Positions 44,151 through 54,732 of a DNA stretch of 64,000 bases are shown one piece after another. The translations under genes and the position numbers were made by a program. The notes under the pieces were generated by a model. That model had not been told where the DNA came from. It made no database searches and saw only the letters and a list, made by a program, of their open reading frames with translations. The DNA comes from Chara braunii (Eukaryota; Streptophyta; Charophyceae; Charales; Characeae): contig BFEA01000004.1 of the NCBI GenBank assembly GCA_003427395.1, positions 2,709,073 through 2,773,072 of the forward strand, written 5' to 3'. Each line of letters begins with the position of its first letter. Position 1 is the first letter of the stretch.

Positions 44151-47100
44151 TGGTAGTCAACTCAGGATAGTAGAGCGTAGAGGTGAAGTATCTAGGCCAC
44201 AACTATTCACACGAGCGTGTATCAACTGCTATTGGTGCTAAGCTCCAACCATTCCAAAAAGGGTGTGGCTATAGTGTGCCGAAAGGGACAAGAAGGCTAT
44301 AAGCCTGAAAGCTGGAGGCTCTCCATACGCTGAGCCTTAAAGTTGGGAGAGGGCCCTTGGATCACGACGATCCTGAACTTTGACGGTGACGAAGCGAGAT
44401 TGAAAATTAATGCCGAAGGGGGTAGAGAGGAAGACACAAAGAAGGATCAAAAGTTACATGCGGCAATTACAAAGGTAAGAAAAAAGGCGGAGAGAAGACT
44501 TCAGATAGACCATGTTACTGCACAAATTGAGATCACTATCGCCTACGACGAGGTAGAGACCTCGACGGGGACTACTGAGAGAGAACGACGGGACCTGAAT
44601 CGGGACTCCGAGGTTGAGTCTAAGGCCAATGATAACGAGACCACCCACCAGCCGAGCCAGTGGAGGATGGCTCTGAGGCGAGTTCACAACGACGGAGGAG
44701 CCGAGCCTGTGTAAACAGTTACGGGACTGCAGATCAAGAGTGAGGGGCACGTGTGACTCCGACGAGAATGTTAGGCGATCTACACGAGGATAACTTAGAT
44801 GACATTGCCAAAATTTTGGTTATGCAAAAATATTGAAGGCTGACTTTTGATATGCGTATGCGATTTGCTGTGATAATTTTTAGTGAGTTATGTGCAAGGA
44901 GCTAGGATGAATAATGGATTTCACGTCTGGTTGAAACTGTCCTAGTCGACCGGCGTATGGCTCGAGCTTAGAAGATCAACGCCATGAGCAACAAGCAACA
45001 TTTGGGTTAGGATGGCATTTATCCATGCGAACCTATGCTACAACGAAGCGAGCAAACGCCCTGGGCCGACCTACCTCTGCAATCACATGTGAAAACTTTC
45101 ACATGTGGGTCAATAGCTCGATAGGGATACGTTCCTAACCGTGGTGGTGACAGCCCCTTAGGAAAGGTAAGTTGTTCCTCGCGGGAACCTATCTTGTTTT
45201 TGGGGACCGCGGGAAGTACGGTTGGCGCACCCGACTATAGAGGCGAAAGGACAACGTCACCGCGCCTGTCTTAGTGGTCCGCATGATTGTTTCGACGTTG
45301 TCCCCAGATTGTCTCTAATCTTGCTTTGTTTTTACTCTTGTGTGACATGGTCGGGAGGGTTCTCGCCTTTTGCGAAAAAAGGCGGGGGCCAATGTGCTCG
45401 ACAACGTTATCTCCCTTGAGCGAGTTACTGTGTTACTAACACAGATGAACTCTCTAGCACTGGGTGGTAGAGGTGCGTGTTCCCCAAAACATTGACGTCA
45501 TTGACCTGTACGTTTAGTCTGTGTTGCCCGTGTCTGTCAACTCGTCTTCTGTTATGATAAGACGACGGAGAATAAGCCAACAGGGAACCAACGATGTACG
45601 GGTAGGGAGGAGATCAAACTTTTGTTCCTGAGACCAGCCCACGCCTATGAAGTAATTGAGACCGAAAGGCAGTATAGGATGTGAAAGACTAGCACCAGAG
45701 AGATTGTATAGGAGCAGAAGTGCCAAGGTATGACTTCATGAGAGGACGCGTGACTGCATCGAGCGCGAGGTTTAGGGCCAGAGGCGAGAGAGAGCGCAGT
45801 GGAGACTCGTAGCAAGAAAACATGTATGTTTTATGATTGGTGTCACTTGTTTTGGATAAGACTGACATTCACTATCGTAGTGCGTTTCGTTTCCACAATG
45901 ATAATATGAGAATGAAATGTATGGAAAGTGGTATTGGTGATGCGTGAGAAATCACTAAATATAATTTGGGTGAGACCATCAAGAGATTTGTTAAAAAAGT
46001 GTGCCTATACCGCACATATGATGTCATTTATGCTCTTTCAACGTCGTCAGCGTCTACAGTCATCGTTTCAGTCATGGTAAGATAGGAGTGAGCAAGCAAA
46101 AAAGGCACAACCAGTAAAGGTTAAACGTTGAGACACATAATGCGTAATAGTCGTAAGAGCGGATCCTTGTAATATACATGAGTCAACAAAGTAAGATAAG
46201 AGTGAGACGTTCGTAAAAACTTGAAGTGTTTCTTACTATTGGCGTCAGCTACCCTCTCTCGTGACTGTGTTAATTGTCATTGCACAACCTTATTTTCTTG
46301 TGTAGGCGCACTGTTGTGCAAAGTTTTATCAACGTTAGGAGTGGATGAAGTCAGTCTTTCCGATAGATTTTCACCCTAAGCCTTCTTGCCGTTGACATTA
46401 TTTGCACGACAAACTTCATGTTGTCGTTTGCAGATTAACAGTCATATTGTGGTTTATAGCGTATGATGGCCATCACCTCGAGTAGTGGGGTCTTTAGTGA
46501 GTAGCCTAAATGTTAATAAGGCGAGTTGTGAGAGAATGTAGAAATTATTATTTTTATGTTCTGTGAGTTGATTCTTAATAAGCTACCTCTAATGATATTA
46601 GAAACAACTATATAACACAATCAGTGAAAGAGAGCGGTCATCCTGGTTGGACAAGTACAAAGTATTTGGGAGTTAACAACATTGTATCCATTTGTGCTCA
46701 ACACATTAGGGGTTGAACTTACTTCCTTTTTCCTTTGCCTTCATCGGATCAACACATTTTTTATCCTCTGTTCACGCAAACGACTTTCGTTAATCTTTAT
46801 CATTTGTTTTCCAAGAAACCTTGCGGAGAGGTTTAGGCTTAAGAGAGTGGTTATTGGTGATAGGATGTGAGTGAATATGTTGCTCAATAGGGGAACGGAA
46901 AGCCTGAGTATGAAATCTTACTATCCCGATAAACACCTAAGAGAAATGAACAGGGTCGTCGATTCTTTCCTGTCGTGTGAATTCTTATTGTTGAACTCTT
47001 GAAGTTCTTTGTTCGACAAAGTATTAACAAACGAGACTTTTAATCATGACTAGGCTTATCAAGAGCTCACATAGGAATAAAATACTTGTCATTTATTAAC

Positions 47101-49671
47101 TTCCTATTCAGATAAAGATTGTTTTCATTGCTCTGATTTGTGGTTGTGTCTAACTGACCGTAAGACCATTGAAAGAGAATGAACACATGCAATGAGTATT
47201 TGTAGCACTGAATCTGTTCAATGGTCAAATCAACCTAAGAGAAATCTTGAAGGTGGGGGGTTATACTATTTGTTCTTTGAAATGACTAACTCGTTGTTGA
47301 CATGTAAAGCCATTATATTCTCAGACGATTATTCATCATTATCTCTGCTTCTCTTGTTTTGTGGACAAGTACACTTTATGGATTTCCGAGTGTGATGTGA
47401 ACTGACTTGACTTTTTCTTTACGAACAAGGAAAAATAACAAAACCAAGGAGATCGAACGAGCTGTCTTTGAAAATCAAGTCAGTTTATCTCCTTGTCTTA
47501 ACGGACGAGTAAGAGGCAATCTCCATTGCGAAAGATTGCTTCATACTAATCAAATATTGATTAGATAGATATTAAAAGAGGAAGATAGTCTCTGTCTCCA
47601 AACGTTGATTCCAAGTTGACGCAAAAAGGAGCAGTGACAAGGATATCACTCATATTTTAACTGCCATTTGTGCTGGTAGTCGGACTCATTTAATCTTTTC
47701 CCTTATATTCGACTTTGATTATTGTTAGCGATTAGTTTAGGTTGACAATGGAATGTTAAATTTACTCACGAAGATTATGGTATTTTTTAGTAATTTATTC
47801 AGAACAGGTTGAGACCTTACCTTTGATCCTGAGGTTCGTGATAATTACAGGTTCGTCCTTCTAGCACCGAGGAATTTGATGATTGTCCCTCATATATCCT
47901 AAGATTACTAACGCACCCTATTAATTTTGTGACAAATCTTATTGATAATTTTTAGAGATTTAGAAAATACTGATATACCATTTTTTCGTTGTGTGTGAAC
48001 TTCGAGGCTACTTCTTGAAGTCAGAAAGTCTATTTGTTAGTCTTAGTTCTCTCGGTTCAGTGAAAACTGGAGAAAGTGAATATTAGACAATTACCATAAC
48101 AAAGCAGCATCTTACGTGAGTACGTGGTAACTTTGAGGAGTGATGAACTTATAATACGACCCGACTGAGAGAGAAGAAATAAAACCACGTGTCTGGTGTT
48201 GCTTTCGCTAAGAGCATAAGTTTACGTTTTAGTGAATTTTGATCGATTGTGCCATGTGTATCACCCAAGCAGTACTTCGCGTATAGTCTAAGTATTATTA
48301 CCCACTAGTAATTGTCCAAAGCACTACTTCGATATGATTTACTACTTATTATCTCATTTACTATTGCAGATACTGATCAACATAGTATATTAGGTAAAAA
48401 ATATTCTAGGTACTGCTATAAACAATATTTCGACTGAGAATATAGTAGGTTAACATAAATTTTTCCATAATTAAATAATCATTCTATAGTAAACTTACAT
48501 TTTAAATTTTAAATTTTAAATTTTTATTCCATCTTTAAAAATGTCATTCCAATTTTAAAATTTTATATCCTACTTGAAAACTTTCATTTCAAGAATGGGG
48601 TATCCCTTCTTATTTGAATTGCATGATAGAGATGGAATGAAAAGCAAGATGAGTTTATGAAATATTTTAATTGGATTGTCATTCTATGTAAGGGTTTTCA
48701 GTCATAAATAGGTTAATCCAATATAAGTTAGAAGATATTTGTTGTAGTAGAATGAAAATGTAATTAAGACATTTCATAAACTCGTCCAGATTTTCATTCC
48801 ATCTTGAATAAATAGATGTAGTTGGAAAGGAAAACTCATATTTAGACGGAAACTTATCAAATAAAATTGAAAATTTTAGAATTTGACGAACATTAAAATG
48901 ATAATTTATAAATATGAGGGATTTTTTTTTTATGGAATGTTTTTTCAACTTTCATTTCTCGTGGGAATTTTTATGTTGGTTTTACCCCGCTTAAGACTTG
49001 AACTAATGACATGACTAAAACTTCCCTACACACTTTACTGTAAAGGTAACACTTTACATTATCCCGCTCGGCATTAGAACAAAGATCGTTGTTACTATTG
49101 CTTTGCTATGAGCTCGAACGAATGAGATTGAGATTCACTATTCAATAAAATCTTGGTGACTAGTTACCCCCTCATTCACACTTGTTTTTTGTTGAAGAGT
49201 GAATCATCAGAGAAAGATGAAGATCATGAAATACGATAAGATCTTAGTAATAAAGTGCATAATCAGCAAAGACAAGTAAGAGATGAGAGACAAAAGTCGA
49301 TCAAGACATTGAACTTCACAAAATGGTGATGAGAGAATGTGCAGTTCAAAAAATAGGGGAGAAAAGGTACATCGAATACGTATTTTATTTTCAGGATCAT
49401 AATGGCAGACTGCATAGCACGGGCTCGTCATTAAAGACCGTTGAGTAGGCCAGGTCAAAGCGCATGTGGATGCATATAAACGCTCTAAATATTTTTCCTT
49501 CCACGACTTTTCAATGAGTAATTCAGCAAATAGCATCCAGTACTCCATAATGTTTCCCGCTTTTCAACAATCAGCGGTTAGTTACTCTCCAATCCTTTCT
49601 CTGCGAGATCATCAGTGATCCACTATCAGACTCTCTTATTTTTCAATCAGACTCTATTATTTTTCAATCAT
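44151..49671. other. AT-rich tract between the two direct repeats, no clear gene
   Basis: If the flanking repeats are LTRs this is the internal region, but no protease, integrase or reverse-transcriptase motif is visible in any frame. A charged 123-residue open frame (44343-44714, +) lies where gag would start. It begins at TTG and has no recognisable motif. CACATGTGAAA-ac-TTTCACATGTG (45084-45107) is a perfect hairpin. The rest holds only the fold-back at 48630-48805. Confidence 0.35.
48630..48805. mobile_element. Fold-back element with ~57-bp arms
   Basis: The left arm (48630-48686) has AGATGGAATGAAAA, GATGAGTTTATGAAAT, TTTTAATT and TCATTCTA. The right arm (48748-48805) is its reverse complement with about 10 mismatches. 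The centre of about 60 bp is AT-rich, and the whole is 176 bp without coding potential. It is probably a MITE. Related words (TTCCATCTT, ATGTCATTCC) at 48528-48550 hint at a neighbouring remnant. Confidence 0.8.
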
Positions 49672-50368
49672 TATAGGGCAGTGGCAGAACCATCAAAGGT
49701 TTGACACCTTCGATGAGGGATCTTCTTCAAAACATATTTTTCTGCTTTGTGGGAGGAGTTTTGTGCTATGCTTGACTTCTGAATCTTTGGCCTTGGATGA
49801 ACCAATTAAGAACTCGAGGGTTTTATGTGGCTCTATATTACTATACCACAATCTTAGGAAATACATAGACGTGGCTCAAGGCACAAGAGATGTACAATCA
49901 AATGAGAGACTGAGGACGAGACCTGAAAGAGAGAGTGAGGACTTTTGACGAGTGTTGACCATGTTTATTCACTTGTACCATTTTAGATTATTATGAGTTC
50001 TCATTTTCCTTTATCCATCTTATCTTTGCCTTGAGTCAGTTAGTCTTGATTCACTTTCATTGACATCTGTTTGATGTTATGCTCTTTGTTGATTTTGCCA
50101 CAATTCTCAACTCCTTAAAATTTAACAATCATGATGTACTTTAAATTTTATTTTAATCCGAATCACAATTAAAGATTCCTAAGACCTAGGATCGGCATAG
50201 ACCACAATTGAAGTGTCTCGCTCGAGGATGGACGCATGCAACAAGAAGGGATATTGCATTAATTAATTATATATTCATTGCAAAAATTCCTTAAAATCCA
50301 GCGTGACAGCTTATTGTCTTTTCCGATCGCCAATAGTGGTCTGATTGGAAAAAATGTGACTGCGTGCA
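49672..50368. repeat. ~700-bp direct repeat, right copy (possible LTR)
   Basis: It is the partner of 43430-44150, starting near GGCAGAACCATCAAAGGTTT (left copy GTGACTGAACCATCCAAGTTT) and fading after GGTCTGATTGGAAAAAATGT. In both copies one frame encodes a peptide with KYIDVAQG-RD-QSNERL, but stops and frameshifts elsewhere suggest this is chance conservation of DNA sequence. Confidence 0.7.
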
Positions 50369-50369
50369 A

Positions 50370-51765
50370 CATGAAAGACCACCCCAATTAAACGGAACTA
50401 TCGGTCATTCTGCCTCTCTTGATCCTTCATGAATCTCTTTCCTTTTTCGGTCTTGCTTATTTATACCATTTTGTTGCTCGCACCTCGTGCTGGCACCCCG
50501 CCGCTTTTCACGCTATAAATCCTCGCAACCCCTTCCTCCCTCTCTCTTTGATCTCGACTGCAATGTTGTGCTAGCTGTACGGGAAGACCACGGCGTTGAG
50601 TAGGCTCGACGGGCCCAAGTGACTGGTGGGGTGACGATGTATGGTGGAATTAGTGCTAGACTTGGGGTGAGGCAATCGGAGGGGCGGAGAAGTGGTGGAG
50701 ATCTAATACCGCTGCGGCACGACCTTGTGATGTTCGGATCGGTTAAGGATCGTGCCTGAGGGAGGTCAGCCGGACAGGGATTGTGAATAGCGAAGGATTC
50801 ACTTTTGTCTTCATTGCTACTTTGTCCAAGTACGATGTGTGCAATGTCATGAGTGTGGATACTCAGACACATGCATGACGTTGGTTATGAGGGTCTATGA
50901 ATGTTGACTGTCTCGCTGTCCAAGATAGATGGATGTATAGATGTGGACTGAGGTCATGTGTGTGTGGGGCGCCTACGGGCTTAACTCTGGGGAGCACGAG
51001 GGTGCCAAACGTCTGCCTGAATGCAGGAGTGTATTGAATTCCCTATCTTCCCCGACCCCTACCGATCCTGGCGCTACATGTCAGCGCGGGGATCGTCGCT
51101 GACCCTTCCCTCCCTCCCCTCTTGCTCGCAAGTGCCACGTGTCCATTGGTCTGGTGTTCCGTTCGGTTGACTGTCGACAACCAGAGACATTGGTCGCATG
51201 CGTCTTCACGCGTCGCCCGATATCTCTGTTACTCGGCCATTGTTATTTTGTCCTGGTAAGTGTATGACCAACGACATTGTGACTGTGAACTTGCATTTTG
51301 GTTTGGAAGGAGAGAGTGGGGGTGAGACCCATCGAGATCATAAGCGATTAACAGGGACCCCCTCTTCTTAACCCAAGTTAAACCCCTTAACCCTAAAAAG
51401 TGCATTGGAGATCGTTTTTTTTCTAGGTTACCAATGGTCCGGAGACCGGATGTCTCCCCCATACGTCCGGTACCCCCGTCGTTCGGATTTCCGGGTGACA
51501 GTTTTTCGACACTAAAAAATAAAAATAAAAAAAAATTACAGTGTTGCGCATGCCCTAGAGACCCCCGCAAAAATTTTCAGATTTTCTGAGCATTTGGTGA
51601 TAGGGTGGTATTTGGGGTAGAGGGGGGGGTACGAGGGGTTTTGGTGGGGATAGGAGGGGTATCGGTGGGGATTAGAATCTTTGAAGATTTTTATTGTTTA
51701 TTCTACTTGCCCAAATGAGCCAAAAATTTGGTGGCATACACCTTATGCAAGGTGAAAGCCACACA
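50370..51765. other. Gene-free stretch with a TATA-like site
   Basis: CACGCTATAAATCC at 50508-50521 resembles a plant TATA box, with a C/T-rich stretch 20 bp further on, but no downstream open frame of interest follows on the + strand. A minus-strand open frame (50513-50872) is Pro/Ser/Arg-rich and unrecognised. From 51600 to 51685, GGGGTAG-GGGG-GGGGT-type runs form a G-rich patch. Confidence 0.35.
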
Positions 51766-51767
51766 AT

Positions 51768-51768
<1 letters not shown>

Positions 51769-51828
<60 letters not shown>

Positions 51829-52004
51829 AAAGCTAAAAAAAAAAAAAAAAAAAAAGGGGTTGTAGACCTCGAAAAAATCTACAACACCATATTTTTTATT
51901 TTATNNNNNNNNNNNNNNNNNNNNNNNNNNNNNNNNNNNNNNNNNNNNNNNNNNNNNNNNNNNNNNNNNNNNNNNNNNNNNNNNNNNNNNNNNNNNNNNN
52001 NNNN
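51769..52004. other. 54-nt poly(T), dispersed repeat, then 100-N assembly gap
   Basis: A T run of 54 (51769-51822) is followed by an A run and then the 70-bp repeat identical to 15468-15538. Immediately after that repeat the assembly shows exactly 100 Ns (51905-52004), a conventional gap of unknown size. T runs resume on the far side. The break therefore coincides with repeat and homopolymer. Confidence 0.95.
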
Positions 52005-52119
52005 ACCTAGTTTTTTTTTTTTTTTTAACCTTTTTTTTTTTTTTCTTGCCTTGTTTTTTTTTTGGTCAAGGTCTGTGTGTGCCAAGTTTGGTGTTTGTTG
52101 GGGTCTTGGAGTCAACTGT

Positions 52120-52345
52120 TTTGGCTAGCCTTGAAAAATCCAGAAAATTTAAAAAACTGAAAATAGTGAATTTGCATGAAAACACACTTTTGCCTTGCTG
52201 TTTTATAGTTTTTTTAAGTTTTTTTTTAATTCTTGTTTTTTTGTAAGTAGTTAGTATGATCTTCACTCTATGAATTGGTGGCATGTTTGGTTAAAATGAC
52301 CCTTGGGGTTTGTTATAAATGGTCCGAGAAGTGGTTTGAAAATTG
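52120..52345. repeat. Dispersed AT-rich repeat, copy 2
   Basis: It matches 28040-28250 through TTGCTGTTTTATA, CACTCTATGAATTGGTGG, GGTTAAAATGACC and GTTATAAATGG, in order. It ends about 35 bp upstream of the open frame at 52380, so the repeat could be the leader of the element that contains that frame. Confidence 0.7.
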
Positions 52346-52379
52346 AGGCCTTTGTTAACCGTCTCTCATTGAGATTTGT

Positions 52380-52904
52380 ATGGAGTCGAGATTCACCTCG
52401 TTAAACGTGAGCGTGGGTAGCTGCCCATGCTCAACTCTTTCGTCGATCCGCCACAGTGACCTTCCGCCTTTCCCGATCGTAGACGAAGACAGTGTGTACT
52501 ACGATGCGAACGTACGAAACCCGTTGTTGCGGACCGACCGGGTTCACTTCTACAACCCATCTAAGGTCGGTCATATAGGGGGGAGTGGGTTTGTTCTGAT
52601 TGATCGGTTTTCCTTCCCTCCCCTGTTCTTGCCGTACTCTGATTTGACGGTGCTGTGTTGGTCAGCGGCCCACGTCACGTGGCGTCCCCAATTTAACTAT
52701 CGATGGTGTCAGCAGGGGGACTCGTGCTCATGGCAGAGGCTGGTTCTGGGGTTCGAAGGTTCGCCCAGGTTCCCAGAGCTCTCTCGCAGTGTGGGCGCCC
52801 TCCCGGCGAGTTTCCAAACCTGGGTCCCCCCAAGCTCTTTTGAATGGGACGACGTTGCACCTAGTCGACCTCGCGGAATTGATGAATCCGACTCGGAAGC
52901 CTAG
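52380..52904 (+). CDS. Hypothetical 174-residue ORF, possibly transposon-derived
   Basis: An ATG-to-TAG frame with normal amino-acid composition (W, C, H and Y well represented, not low complexity) that I cannot assign. It opens with MESRFTSL, contains aromatic-rich FSFPPLFLPY and a W/C cluster around WRPQFNYRWCQQGDSCSWQR, and ends with acidic DESDSEA. No catalytic motif is seen. It follows a dispersed repeat and precedes an oppositely oriented reverse-transcriptase-like fragment, so transposon origin is plausible. It could equally be chance. Confidence 0.3.
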   Translation: MESRFTSLNVSVGSCPCSTLSSIRHSDLPPFPIVDEDSVYYDANVRNPLLRTDRVHFYNPSKVGHIGGSGFVLIDRFSFPPLFLPYSDLTVLCWSAAHVTWRPQFNYRWCQQGDSCSWQRLVLGFEGSPRFPELSRSVGALPASFQTWVPPSSFEWDDVAPSRPRGIDESDSEA

Positions 52905-53442
52905 ATGCTCCATATCTTTGACTTTCTGCCATAGAGTTAGCGTGAACCTAGCGTGAGAGAAGCAGTAAATTCTGCTCTTCCCTTCCCCTTTTCCTTTTGT
53001 CTTTCGGGTTGTTAGTAGTCGGCCTAGTTGCGCGCCGCCCTCAGCCTCCTCGTCGAGAGTAAATTCTGAATTATACCTCACGTGTCGGTCCTGATTAACC
53101 CCTTGAATTCCCTAGTATCTCCATTCTGTCCTCTACACTGGCCTGAACTTTGGGATAACCTCGGAAGAAAGCGAGAATCCTCCGTTCCGTCCGGGTGATT
53201 TAACCTCTGCCCAAAAATCATCGGCCACACACCCAATTACTCTGTTCGGCGCCTGTTACTACGGGACGTCACGTGGGGTGTGAGGTTGCGCATCACACAT
53301 CGTATATTCCCATAGTGCCATGGGGCGGGGGCCCTCCCATTCGCACTCGGCTGGATTGAAGGGGAGAGCGCTGATAGGGGTAGCAGATTCATAGACCCAG
53401 TGGTCCTTATTTTGGGCCTCCAAGCACCCTGACGCTGAGAAG

Positions 53443-54056
53443 CTAGCTTATGGGGACATCTCGATCGCTCTCCTCTTGTCTGAGAAGGGTTGTGTGCCTG
53501 GGTCCCGGCAGCGCTGGTGCATAGGCCTGGAGCGTTGCATTAGTGAGGGATAGGTTTTGGGCCTGGTACCCCAATATTAGTGTCGGGAGGTCCTGAAAGC
53601 TCACCACCCAGTCCCCTGGGGTGAGAAGCCGTCCTTTTCTAAGCGCGAGCCTCCTTGCTAGCAGGATTGTATCAATGATCACGTCTCTTTTGGACTCCAA
53701 GTCTTTGATGCCCAGCTGGGCCTTGAGCTCCGACAACGACTTCCAATCCCCCGTCTCTGGGTTCCACAGATCGCCAACCATGTAGCAGCCGCTTCGGACC
53801 CATGGGAGCCATGGGGAGTGTGTGGTGAGGTGGAGGATTTTCCCTGTAGGATCTCTGATTTGTGGGTTTCCGAAGAGAGGTTGCCTCAAGACCTCACGCC
53901 ATCTGTGAGGGGTGGATTTGCAAATTATCCCTAGAAAATCGCATCTTTGTGAAAAAAAAGGGGAAAACTAGGGCGCAGTCAGTCACGGTTTCGCGAATTT
54001 TGCTCCAAGCTAGGGAAATCGTGAATGTGTCCAACCCATCCTTAGGGTTGGGTGGG
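53443..54056 (-). pseudogene. LINE-like (non-LTR) reverse transcriptase C-terminal fragment, frameshifted
   Basis: On the minus strand an open stretch (53967 down to 53443) has a phrase typical of the region after the polymerase domain in plant non-LTR elements: CDFLGIICKSTPHRWREVL, LFGNPQIRDPTG, then WVRSGCYMVGDLWNPETGDW followed by KSLSELKAQLGI. Upstream, 54056-53950 continues in another frame (DTFTISLAWSKIRETV-TDCALVFPFF). The shift falls at the 8-nt A run (plus 53952-53959), and an in-frame TAG sits at 53968-53970. The catalytic YADD region is absent. It is a decayed fragment, not an active element. The family call rests on motif memory, without a search. Confidence 0.45.
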
Positions 54057-54142
54057 GATGTGTTGTATTCGCCGTACTATTGGGAGGATGTCTGAAGTGG
54101 ATTCAGAACTGAAAACGTGACTGCGTCTCAAAAGCTCTTGAC

Positions 54143-54229
54143 GGCTGCCCTTCGGAACGATACACCGAAGATTAGCATGGCCCCTGCGCAAGGGTGACAC
54201 ACACAAATCGAGAAGTGGTCCAAATTCTT
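54143..54229 (+). pseudogene. U6: U6 snRNA-derived sequence, second copy
   Basis: CCCTTCGG then AACGATACACCGAAGATTAG, CATGGCCCCTGCGCAAGGGT, GACACACACAAATCGAG and AAGTGGTCCAAATTCTT follow plant U6 from the 5' stem-loop to the 3' end. The segment GGACATCCGATAAAATTGG, expected between TTCGG and AACGATAC, is missing, essentially the same stretch that is missing from the copy at 1252-1337. ACAGAG reads ACACCG, so the catalytic box is damaged. Only a short T run (ATTCTT) follows. No promoter elements were seen upstream. Confidence 0.87.
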
Positions 54230-54360
54230 GGGGCCAACAAAAGCTTTGTCGGGCTACCGGTACTCCGTTGCTGCATGCAAACATGCGGTATTCATATTGG
54301 TGCATTATTGTTATGGCAGGCAGCAAGCATCGCTGTGACGATGACCTCGGCACGAGAGAG

Positions 54361-54481
54361 GGCCTCGCCACACCACTCTCGAAATGTGAAAAAGACAAAT
54401 ATGTGGCGGGTGCATCTGGCCACGTCGTAGCGTGAAGTTCATTCTCATTTTGCACGTTTTGAGAGTGGTGTGGCGATGGCC
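54361..54481. mobile_element. 121-bp inverted-repeat element (MITE-like)
   Basis: GCCTCGCCACACCACTCTCG at the left and GAGAGTGGTGTGGCGATGGC at the right are inverted with few mismatches, extending to AAATGTG / CACGTTT. It lies 130 bp downstream of the U6-derived sequence. There is no coding potential and no second copy was seen in this window. Confidence 0.75.
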
Positions 54482-54588
54482 AGAGTCACGGATTGGTAGT
54501 CGGTCCATGTGGCTGCATGGTGGAGAGGGGTAATAACTTTCAAGTAACACATCAAGTGGTCGAATCCTGTACAAATCCAACCCAGATG

Positions 54589-54732
54589 AATGTAAGCATG
54601 GTAAGGGCTCACCCTCTCAGTAAAAGGAAAAGGAAAAGAAGCCACCCACGCATTGGGTGGCTTTCGAAAAAGGGCGAAGAGTACATGGCCACCCATTGGG
54701 TGGGGTCCGAAAAAGGACGATGCTTACATGGA
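54589..54732. repeat. Short inverted repeat with CCACCCATTGGGTGG palindromes
   Basis: The outer words ATGTAAGCATGG and CGATGCTTACAT are inverted. Inside, two copies of a CCACCC-ATTGGGTGG palindrome (near 54642 and 54690) are each followed by a CGAAAAAGG phrase, in direct order. Confidence 0.6.
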
